19,999 nt of DNA from Stephanodiscus triporus. Its lineage: Eukaryota > Bacillariophyta > Thalassiosirophyceae > Thalassiosirales > Thalassiosiraceae. Shown in pieces: positions 6,922 through 14,873 of this stretch; the first letter of the stretch is position 1; each line of letters opens with the position of its first letter. The notes under the pieces are model-generated. The model was not told the DNA's origin and did not search any database. It was given only the letters and a program-made list of their open reading frames with translations. The stretch lies in contig JALLAZ010000182.1 in assembly GCA_036939755.1 (NCBI GenBank), positions 1 to 19,999 of the forward strand, read 5' to 3'. Position numbers and translations under genes: made by a program.

Positions 6922-9900
6922 TCACGGGCGCAACGACAAAATCTCCAAGAGCAAACTGTGGCTCACAGCCTTGATACCCTCACTCTTCGAAATGACATCG
7001 AAGTTCCCCACGATGTACTCCATGGCAATATCTTTCATCACTTGACAATGCGCCTCGTGGGCAGTTTGCAGTAAGTATGCGGCATTCTCCGATCCTATGC
7101 TCCGCCGGACCACGACACAGCACATGTCGCGCAACGTGGCAAGCTGGTACAGGTCGGACGCGATGTATAGTTCCACGGCATGTTCCAACTCGATCTTGAC
7201 TGAGTCGGTATACAAATATTCCAGAATCAACAGGAACACTGCGTGGGAGATGGGTATTGGTATCTCCACCCCAGGGTCGCTCTCCCTCATGCCGCTGCGG
7301 AACATGGCCGCGAAGTGCTCGCAACGCTTGGCAAGTATCGCCCTCAGCGCGAAGACGCGCCGTCCCTCCACAATAAAGGCCACGTCTGAATAATCTTCGT
7401 CGTTCACCATTTCCTTCATGTCGTGCAAGAATCCGGCGCTGATCGGAACCATCGTCCCGGGAGCAGCTCGACGCGAGCCGCCCTGGGTTACTGAATGGGG
7501 CTCGACCAGGCAGGCGGTGTGTTCATTGTACGATGCGACGCGGACAACGTTCTGACCGACGAGCTTCTCGAGCAGCTGCGGGGTGGACACCTTCTTCCCG
7601 CTCCCGTGGCCAAGTTTGCCGTGATCGCCGTTGCCCCAGGTGTATACCTCGCCCTCGGATGTTAACGCGACCGAATGGCTCCAGCCGCACGTGATCTGTT
7701 TTAAGAATATCCCGTCAAGGGCCTGGACCAGCGTTGGCTTGACTCTGTTCACCTTATCACCATGCCCAAGTTGGCCGTGTTCGCCTCCGCCAAAGGTGTA
7801 CACTATTTTTTGTTTTGAAACGCGTTAGATTCACACAGAAGATTTCCCACAAAAGTCGGAGGGAAGAAAAAAAATCAAACGATACGTCAACAATGTACTC
7901 ACTTTTGCCATCCTGGGTTACCACGGCGCTGTGAAAGCCCCCACAGGCAATTTGGATCGGCCGTTTGCCCAGGAGAGATTCGACGAGACGCGGCGAGTGG
8001 CAGTTGCGTTCGGCTCCATGGCCCAACCTTCCAAATTTTCCCTGCTCAAAAGTGGTGGATTGAAAATCAGAAATAGCTCTATCGCATTTCACTCGGACAA
8101 ACTGCGTTAATTGCACCTATATTTCACTCACCTCGCCCCAGGTATAAACCTGCAACATCGTGGCGCGTTTGGCGTGATATGTTATGAGGGTCGATCAATA
8201 AATAAAAAAGAGTGAAACGGAATCACCACCAAATATTGGAAACTACGAAAAGCATAAACGTTCGTGTCCTCACCTCTCCCATATCCGTCAAGCATCCCGT
8301 GTGAAATCCACAGGCGCTAAGCTGCACGACCTTCTTCCCGCCCAGCCTCTCGAGAAGCTTAGGCGTGTACTGATGTCCTTCCGTGTCGCCGTGTCCGGCG
8401 ACGCCGTTCTCCTTGTCGCCCCACCTGACCATGTTATTATTATTCGGAGCGCATCCCGCGTCGGCGAGAAAAAAAACATCATATCGTAAGTACGTCAACG
8501 ACAAAATTAACCATCAAACAATAAACATCACGGCACCGAAAAGGCGAACAGCAATATAAGTATTACATAAATATCTCTCACGTGTACAGGCATCCCTTGT
8601 TGGTGATCACCGCAGTGTGACGCGATCCGCACGCGATGTCCACTATCGCAAGTCCGACTAGGGCCTCGACGCGACGGGGGGTGGAGTGTCCCGACTCGTT
8701 GCCGTGCCCGAGCTTCCCGTACATGCCCCCACCCCACCTTTCGTTGTTGTTAATATAAAAATCGAGGGAAGAAGGGCACAAAGGAAGGGGGTGAGATCGA
8801 CGTTTTTTTTTTTCTTAACGACATCGGACGTCAGAACGAACGAACAAAGTGGACGGAAAGACGGAGGGGGCGAGAAGCGAGAGGGAGAACGTTATACGTC
8901 CCACAAGCCCAACCCCCCCCCTCCCCACAAAAAAATTCGAAGACCCGACATCGACGCACGAACGACACAACTACTCACGTGAAAAGGTCCCCGTTCGACG
9001 ATACCGCCGCGGTGTGATAACTCCCGCACGTCACGTGCGTGACGATGTGCCCCGTGAGGCTGTGCGTCAATCTCGGCACGTACTTCCATCCGTTGTCGCC
9101 ATGCCCAAGACGTCCGTCGTCGCCCCGTCCCCACGTATACACCTCCCCCTCCCCGGTGAGCACGACAGTGTGGCCGGACCCGCAAGCGATTTGCTTCACC
9201 CCCACGCCGCGCAGGGAGTCGACGTAGGTCGGCTCGTCCTGATCGGACGTGTCGCCTATCCCGAGCTGACCGTCCTCGCCCCGTCCCCAGGAGTACACGA
9301 TCAGCTCGCCGGGATATGGGAGAACGTACTGGGAGTGATGAGACGCGGTATACGCGGAGCCGGAGCCGGAGCCGGAGCCAGAGCCGGATCCGGAGCCAGA
9401 GCAAGCGCCGGAGGAGGAGGACGGGGGAGGCGAGAAATTGGACGGCAGGGGAGGGGGGAAGGAGGCATGGCGCTGCGAGGAGGGCGCGCCGGCGGAGAAC
9501 GCCGCCGTCTCCGCGGACGACGAGGAGGAGGCGAGGGGGTGATGATGATGATGACGATGATGATGATGTTGATGATCGCCTCCTCCCCTGCCCTCACCCC
9601 GGTGCGGACGGGAGCGGGAAGAACGGCCGCCGCCGCGTCGACGGTCGTACCCGTCGTCGCCGCGTCGCATCGTCCCGCCGCCGTCGTCGTTGTCGTCGTC
9701 GATGTCGTCGTCCTCGTTGTCGTATTCCATCATCATCCCGTCCCCGCCGCCAGCGCCGCCCCCGCCGCGACGACGAAGATCGTCGTCCTCTTCCCCGCCA
9801 CCCATCGTTCCTCCCCCTCCCCCACCACCACCAACCCGCGCGAACGGGGAGGAGGAGGATCTCGTCCCCGCCGCCTCGGAGGTCCCGCTCGCCGTCGTCG

Positions 9901-10264
9901 TGCTCGAGAACGACGCGACAGCCGCCGCCGCCGCCGCCGTCGTCGTCGACGACGACGACGACGCCATAGCGGAGGTCCTGCGCTCGGTCGATCGCGACGA
10001 TCCCGAGCTCGATATTCCCGCCGCGGCCGACGGAGGACGGGCGGGGGCGGCGCCTGCGTCGTTGGTCCCTATTCCTCCGATTACTCCCCCGGCGAAGACG
10101 ACCGCCCTCTCGGCACCCCCTCCCCCCCTGCTGTTGTTGATCGTTGATAACAACGAGGAAGAAGAGGAAGAGGAAGAGGAGGATGATCCGCCGCCCTCCC
10201 TCATGGAACAGCCTGCGGCGACGTTGGTGAATGATCCGTTGGGGGAGGAGGCCTGGCCGCTCAT
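6922..10264 (-). CDS. RCC1-repeat propeller protein with C-terminal BTB domain
   Basis: Probably a Cullin-3 ubiquitin-ligase adaptor or regulator in which the RCC1 propeller binds a partner, as in animal RCBTB proteins. Six exons (minus strand, 5' to 3'): 10264-8979, 8737-8582, 8424-8274, 8149-8132, 8041-7903, 7802-6922; introns of 241, 157, 124, 90 and 100 nt, all with GTGAG donors. The product has 876 residues. Residues 1-320 are extreme low complexity (runs of Ser, Gly, Asp, His and Gly-Ser). Seven RCC1 repeats follow (about 323-685), with signatures such as 'YTWGRGDDGRLGHGD' and 'ACGSGHTVVLT', enough for a full seven-bladed propeller; the third and fourth have weaker loops. A BTB/POZ domain lies at about 721-815 ('DYSDVAFIVEGRRVFALRAI', 'LEYLYTD') and a BACK-like helical tail at 819-876. 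The splice sites rest on restoring consecutive blades; the start is the first ATG of exon 1, in a region where alternatives are hard to exclude. Confidence 0.9.
8132..8149 (-). other. 18-nt microexon (exon 4 of the RCC1/BTB gene)
   Basis: The minus-strand sequence GTTTATACCTGGGGCGAG encodes VYTWGE and is flanked by TTGCAG upstream and GTGAGT downstream. It is phase 0 on both sides and supplies exactly the missing start of the fifth RCC1 blade, joining '...CLTDMGE' to 'GKFGRLGHGAERN'. Without it the blade lacks its 'VYTWG' strand. Confidence 0.85.
9355..9402 (-). repeat. Hexanucleotide repeat encoding Gly-Ser
   Basis: Eight consecutive units of CGGAGC or one-base variants (CAGAGC, CGGATC) on the plus strand encode the Gly-Ser linker at about residues 288-303 of the RCC1/BTB protein, immediately before the first blade. 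Confidence 0.9.
9541..9577 (-). repeat. GAT trinucleotide repeat encoding polyhistidine
   Basis: GAT/GAC triplets on the plus strand read as CAT/CAC on the coding strand and give the His-rich run at residues 231-242 (HQHHHHRHHHHH). Part of the low-complexity N-terminal region. Confidence 0.85.
9905..9963 (-). repeat. Trinucleotide-rich tract encoding Ser/Thr/Ala runs
   Basis: Blocks of GCC and GTC/GAC triplets encode the consecutive Ser, Thr and Ala residues around 101-120 of the RCC1/BTB protein. The tract includes the palindromic junction GTCGTCGTCGACGACGAC at about 9940-9957. Confidence 0.75.
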
Positions 10265-10708
10265 GGTTATTAATTACTTGCTATTTATATTCGTGTCAAA
10301 ATCCGCCGCTTGTGTGTCTTGGGATGTAATGAAAAAATATTTGGGACGTGACCCCGAAAGTGTGACACAGATTACGACATAATTTCAGCGTTGTGACAGT
10401 CAGTTCAAATATGGATATTGTACTGTGTCGAAAGAAAAGAAAAAAAGAGAAAAAAAAGAGAAAAATAAATGGTGTCCCAGACACCCAAAAACAAAAAACT
10501 TAAAAAGTTCGAGTTGCTAATTAAGTAGCTCCATGAAAAGTACACATATCTCAAATATAATAAACAAAAAAGGCACGAGTCTCCTCCATCAACCCCGCCA
10601 ACGATTCCTTCGGATCTCAGTTGTATCTCCTCTTTGCTTTGTGGTTAGAGAACTAACGATTTAGCCCATCCCGAAGAAAAAGAACGTGTACTAATAATAA
10701 ATAATAGC
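10265..10708. other. Head-to-head intergenic region with homopurine tract
   Basis: 444 bases between the start codons of the RCC1/BTB gene (-) and the first EGF gene (+), so it should contain both promoters. A 36-base all-purine run of A with scattered G lies at 10430-10465. AT-rich 'AAATATAATAAAC' at about 10553-10565 could act as a core element for the EGF gene, but spacing to a start site is unknown. Confidence 0.5.
10430..10465. repeat. Homopurine (A/G) tract
   Basis: Thirty-six consecutive purines without interruption in the divergent intergenic region. Such tracts may stiffen DNA or exclude nucleosomes at promoters; that role is inference. Confidence 0.8.
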
Positions 10709-11860
10709 ATGACGTTCCGATCCCTCGTCATCGCCAAAAACGCCATCCTCCTCCTCGCGGCATCGTCCGTCGACGGCCACTCCTCCCTCGTCGCCGCATC
10801 GGCACAAGAAGGACAACATTCGGCGGGGGATGGAGCGAATAATATCGGAATGTCGTCCTACGTCGTCTGTCCACAGGTCCCTACCCTCCACTGTCGCAAC
10901 GGCTCCACTTGCGAATCCGGAATGGCCACGATACACGAGCAGCACGCGCACCTCAACCTCCAGACGCACGAGTCCGGCTATCACTGCGTTTGTTTGCCGG
11001 GTTACATAGGTCACGAGTGCCAGGTCGAGGTGGACGATTGCGATGCGGTCACGGGATACGACCCGAGCGATGCAACGGGAACTCTCAGGAGCTGCTACCA
11101 CGGCTCCAAGTGCCGCGCCTATTCGTCGTCTTCCGGCGGCTCGTCGGCGGCGGCGCAGCATTATTGCGATTGCGAATCCATAAATCGAATGTCGGGACCG
11201 ACGGCTCAAAAATTCGCCGGCATCATGTGCCAGCACGCCTCGACGAGCATGTGCGCCGCGTCCCTCGTCGTCGCATCCTCCTCCTCCTCCTCCTCCTCCT
11301 CGTCGCCGTCGTCATTATCGTCCGTCGGCACCCATTCGCCGAACGGGCAGTTCTGCGCCAATCACGGCACATGCGTCAGGATGGTGTCGGGGGACGAGCC
11401 CCATCCGGGATGCGTATGCAAGGACGGATGGACGGGGATGCACTGCGCGGAGAAGATACCGACATCCGTGCACGTGACGGCGAAGATGGCGGAGGAGGAG
11501 GCGGCGAGCAAGAAGGGCGTGGCGAGCGCCGTCGCGGGGAACGTCCTGCTGGGGTGCTACCTCGTCGCCATCGCCGCCGTGGCGCTGTGCCTCTCGGTGG
11601 CATTGGTCCGGATCCGGAGGGAAAGAAGGAATGCCGCCGACGCCGACGCCGCAGCGGGCGATTCGAATTACGCGCCGATAGAGCCGTCGACGACAGGGGG
11701 GGGCGTGAGCGTCGAGGCCGCGGTCGCGGACGGGAGCTGCACGCTCGGAAATTTTTCGATAGACGACGGCGTCGCGGAGGACGGCGATTATATGGAATCG
11801 ACGTCGAAGGAGGAGGAGGAGGAGGAGGAGGGAGCGGCCTCCGTGCCTGGGATTGTATAA
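10709..11860 (+). CDS. Single-pass membrane protein with three EGF-like domains (paralogue A)
   Basis: A probable type I surface protein, 383 residues. An N-terminal hydrophobic signal (about 8-24) is followed by three six-cysteine EGF-like modules: C54-C62-C68-C93-C95-C104, C111-C129-C135-C153-C155-C174 and C182-C216-C222-C235-C237-C246. A transmembrane helix (about 277-300, 'NVLLGCYLVAIAAVALCLSV') ends in a basic stop-transfer 'RIRRERR', and an acidic cytoplasmic tail contains a run of seven Glu and ends GIV. Modules 2 and 3 contain Ser-rich insertions (138-147 and 190-205) absent from the paralogue at 13156. Single exon, ATG at 10709. It is GC-rich with many CG dinucleotides, unlike paralogue B. 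Ligand and function are unknown; adhesion or signalling would be a guess from the fold. Confidence 0.85.
   Translation: MTFRSLVIAKNAILLLAASSVDGHSSLVAASAQEGQHSAGDGANNIGMSSYVVCPQVPTLHCRNGSTCESGMATIHEQHAHLNLQTHESGYHCVCLPGYIGHECQVEVDDCDAVTGYDPSDATGTLRSCYHGSKCRAYSSSSGGSSAAAQHYCDCESINRMSGPTAQKFAGIMCQHASTSMCAASLVVASSSSSSSSSSPSSLSSVGTHSPNGQFCANHGTCVRMVSGDEPHPGCVCKDGWTGMHCAEKIPTSVHVTAKMAEEEAASKKGVASAVAGNVLLGCYLVAIAAVALCLSVALVRIRRERRNAADADAAAGDSNYAPIEPSTTGGGVSVEAAVADGSCTLGNFSIDDGVAEDGDYMESTSKEEEEEEEGAASVPGIV
11276..11305 (+). repeat. TCC trinucleotide repeat encoding polyserine
   Basis: Eight TCC codons then two TCG codons encode ten Ser residues (190-199) in the third EGF module of paralogue A. The insertion is absent from the sister gene, so it arose or expanded after the duplication. 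Confidence 0.9.
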
Positions 11861-13155
11861 AAATAAATGAAATATCCTCCTCGGATCCCCCTGTCGCGCG
11901 GACGAATAATGTCCGACCTCACAGGGGTCGGGTGAAAACGATCATTTTTCCTCGGGAGGACGAATTGTCTTTTTGAATATCGTAGTGAACATTACTTAAC
12001 TTGAACTACGTCACGCCTTCATCGTGGGGGTTGGGGGAATCGCGCCATTGTGCAATCGACTAATTATGATGTATTATTGATCTCGTTACGCCAATCTCTG
12101 GTTACACTAAACAAAAAACGAGCAATTACTCCGCAACCTACCAACTCAGCATGCTGTTCCAATCCTCGTGGTCCCGAATACTGATATCTCGTCATTCTGA
12201 CCCGCCGTGGCTTTCTCTCACGGGGATGTTCCGTGTCATATCTTCACCGAATTCTTCGTCATGACAGACACACGAACCTTTTACCCTCAGTTCGCAGTCT
12301 TGAAAACCATGAGCTGTCCGCTTAATTCATCTCGGGCTCAAATTTCCAAGCCAAGCCAATCTAGGTATGGCACCATAATCATAGCCATTGTTCTAGCTCG
12401 GCCACTCTCCCCGCCAACGATGGTTTGAGGATAGGGGACCACCGTCGTCACGGAGACCCCGATATCTAACGATCGCACCGAGAAGCACACGGCCACAGCC
12501 GGCAGTCGAGCCGAGCGCAGATTATGCCCGCATCCAAAAACATCGTTCGTCGTCATTCATCGTTCTGCGTCGAGATGGGTCCCGCGTCGTTTACTCCCAC
12601 TTCCCGCGGAAGCCCCGTGTTCCAATCCACCGTGCGGCCTTCGCACGGCCTTCGCTTTCGACGAATCGCGGAAGACGGACATGGACTCGCGCGCGTCGTC
12701 CGCATATCTAATGCTACCGGTCGTCACGGGAGATCGTCCAATGCCGCCCGCCCGGACCAATTCGCCGCGAGGGATGTCCGGCAAGGCGCTTTCCTATGAA
12801 TGGGGTAGAGGGTGAGGAAGCCGCTCGCATGATCGTCGCGGACGACGAGATGGAACGTCTGCGCGCCGTTGGTTGGTCGGGGGTGGGGGGGGCCACGCGA
12901 CCATGACCACGTTGTGTCGTCGTCGCTGATCATTTTTCATGTTGTAAGTCCTACTACAGATTCCATATCAAATGCCCAACGTAATCAAACGATATGGAGT
13001 ATCTACTATCAGAAGTACATACAATCTTTATTTTGAACGGCTTTTTCACCCGTTTCTCGTACTCCCTTTGATTTGGATTCTGTACTATATTCATGGTCAG
13101 GGAAAATTAATGTTTTGTCCACCCACCGAAGCATTTATTCCTCAACCTTTCGACG
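11861..13155. other. Spacer between tandem EGF genes with an unassigned GC-rich core
   Basis: 1295 bases. The first part (to about 12430) is AT-rich with no gene seen. From about 12430 to 12935 the sequence turns GC- and CG-rich like the coding DNA nearby, with frames open on both strands (ATG at 12524 on plus for 91 codons; ATG at 12933 on minus for 69; a 36-codon plus frame at 12796-12906). None shows a domain or convincing splice structure. The last 200 bases are AT-rich and should hold the promoter of the second EGF gene. Confidence 0.4.
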
Positions 13156-14091
13156 ATGTCTCGAATCCTCCTCTTATGCGCCGCCATCCTCATAGGCGAT
13201 CATCAATGTCTCGTCGTCGCCGTGGAGTTTGGTGAGGTCACTACCTGCCCCCAGGTCCCCTCCCTCCACTGCAAAAACGGATCGACGTGCACCCCCGGAA
13301 TCGCGTCGTTCGGGGAACAGCACGATCACCTCGACCTCCAGACTCACGACTCGGGGTACCACTGCAAGTGCGAAAACGGATTCATCGGGCACGAGTGCGA
13401 GGTCCTCGTTGAGGAGTGCTCCGGCAACGCGAATGCGCCCATGTGTTACAACGGTGCCAAGTGCAAATCGAGCGGCGGCACCTGCGATTGCAAGGCGCTG
13501 AATCAGGATAGCGGGGCAACCGACACGAAATTCGAGGGCAACATGTGCCAATACGAATCGACCAGCTTTTGCGCTGTTTCTTTGGTGGGGAATCACGCGC
13601 CCGACTATCAGTTCTGCACCAATCACGGCGAGTGTGTACGGCTGGTCTCCGGGGGGGAACCACACCCTGGATGCGTCTGCAAAGATGGATGGTTGGGCAA
13701 CCATTGTGAAATACGAGGGGATCCTTTCGCAACTCAGTCATCGAAAGAGAACCAGGGGGGGGAGGGGACTAATTCTACCACAGCATTGCTCAGTTCTATG
13801 ATTGTTCTCATTGCCATCGTGACCTTGGGCATTATTTTCGCTTTGATCAAACATAGAAAGATGAGAAATGCAGCTACTATTCTAGGATCGCCTGCATTGG
13901 AAAATCCAACATCAAGGAGGAAAAGCGAGGTAGGCGAGGGCGACTTGGATGCGGATGGGAGTGGGACTCTGGGAAATCAATCGACAGCTGAGAATGGTAC
14001 GGATAACGTTGACGCAAAGGATCTTACCATGGAAGAGGATGATGAAGATGAAAAAATCAACGGAACGAAACCCATTGCCGAAATAGTTTGA
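13156..14091 (+). CDS. Single-pass membrane protein with three EGF-like domains (paralogue B)
   Basis: Tandem sister of the gene at 10709, same orientation, 311 residues. A signal peptide (about 3-23) precedes EGF-like modules with C31-C39-C45-C70-C72-C81, C88-C97-C103-C110-C112-C131 and C139-C154-C160-C173-C175-C184, the same pattern as paralogue A but without its Ser insertions. Module 1 shares 'CPQVPxLHCxNGSTC', 'LQTHxSGYHC' and 'IGHEC' with A; module 3 shares 'EPHPGCVCKDGW'. A transmembrane helix lies at about 210-231 followed by 'KHRKMRNAA'; A has 'RRERRNAA' at the equivalent place. The cytoplasmic tail shares 'GSxTLGNxS' and a terminal '-IV' with A. Several NxS/T sites (for example 41-43, 206-208) could be glycosylated. 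Composition is less GC-rich than A, so the copies have diverged in base usage. Ligand unknown. Confidence 0.86.
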   Translation: MSRILLLCAAILIGDHQCLVVAVEFGEVTTCPQVPSLHCKNGSTCTPGIASFGEQHDHLDLQTHDSGYHCKCENGFIGHECEVLVEECSGNANAPMCYNGAKCKSSGGTCDCKALNQDSGATDTKFEGNMCQYESTSFCAVSLVGNHAPDYQFCTNHGECVRLVSGGEPHPGCVCKDGWLGNHCEIRGDPFATQSSKENQGGEGTNSTTALLSSMIVLIAIVTLGIIFALIKHRKMRNAATILGSPALENPTSRRKSEVGEGDLDADGSGTLGNQSTAENGTDNVDAKDLTMEEDDEDEKINGTKPIAEIV

Positions 14092-14215
14092 CCATCCAAT
14101 TATTAGTTGACAGTAAAGTTGTATGATCTCTAAAGCGAGTTATATTTGCTTAGCAGTGTTAGGGCTAATCCCTCTCCGTGTTGTGGAATTTTCTTGAATT
14201 AGCGACAAACTTTCT

Positions 14216-14503
14216 CTATTTCCTATTTGTTCTTGCCACTCCATTCCGACGCTCCCTTCTTTTTTCCAACATGCGTTCCCTCTTGTTGGTTCTCTTCGTG
14301 TCTTCTTCTGCTGTATGCTTACAATCGTCAGATTCGATTGGATATAGAGCCGTGCTTAATTGAGTTATTACTGTGCACGCGAAGCCATATGCGGACAATT
14401 TAGACCACTCCATTTTCGCTATCAGCGTTTCAGCAAGGATGAATGTGCATACCAGCAGAAGGATGAGGTGTAGGATGCGATAGCGATCGAAGGTTATCTT
14501 CAT
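14216..14503 (-). CDS. Possible small membrane protein, 95 aa, doubtful
   Basis: From the ATG at 14503 the frame begins 'MKITFDRYRILHLILLLVC', a basic start followed by a hydrophobic helix to about residue 28, a second mildly hydrophobic part, then a strongly basic tail rich in Arg, Lys and Glu. This layout fits a small membrane-anchored protein, but I recognise no family, and a 95-codon frame can occur by chance. Confidence 0.25.
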   Translation of the reverse strand: MKITFDRYRILHLILLLVCTFILAETLIAKMEWSKLSAYGFACTVITQLSTALYPIESDDCKHTAEEDTKRTNKRERMLEKRRERRNGVARTNRK

Positions 14504-14646
14504 GTCGGCAGGCAATATGCAGTGATTGTCCTGTAATTCTTTGGGTGTTCATTCGACCTTGATGGTACTTGTACAAGCCCTCGCTCTAACTTATCTCCCG
14601 TCTCCCGCGCCTCCCCAATAACACCGTGAGTAAGTTATCGTTGAGC

Positions 14647-14665
14647 CTCTCTCTCTCTCTCTCTC
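14647..14665 (+). repeat. CT dinucleotide microsatellite
   Basis: Nine CT units. It sits between a GTGAGT at 14626 and a CACTCTAG ending at 14672, so the stretch 14626-14672 resembles a very short intron with a polypyrimidine tract, although no coding sequence flanks it. Confidence 0.8.
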
Positions 14666-14873
14666 ACTCTAGTGGTCAAGTGTGGCTGGCTGGTAAGCTG
14701 TGGGTGCGTAACTATGATATCGTACCTAAAGTACTCCGTATCGTATCGAGTATGGTACGGGACTTGCCGTCTTATGACTTACAACCTCAGAAAAAAGATC
14801 GAATTTGCCACTTTATCGTGAATCGGAAGGCGTGAAGACCTTAGAGTAACCATATTTGCAAGAAATATCTTAT

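Larger units (their letters stand above)
14092..14873. other. Convergent 3' intergenic region with possible small ORF
   Basis: 782 bases between the stop codons of the second EGF gene (+) and the hydrolase gene (-). Contains the doubtful minus-strand small ORF at 14216-14503 and a CT repeat at 14647-14665. Nothing else recognisable. Confidence 0.5.

Noticed and set aside
8849..10147. Long plus-strand open frame (432 codons) across the RCC1/BTB first exon
   Set aside because: Its composition mirrors the opposite-strand low-complexity repeats, and it has no domain. The minus strand carries genuine RCC1 repeats over the same bases.
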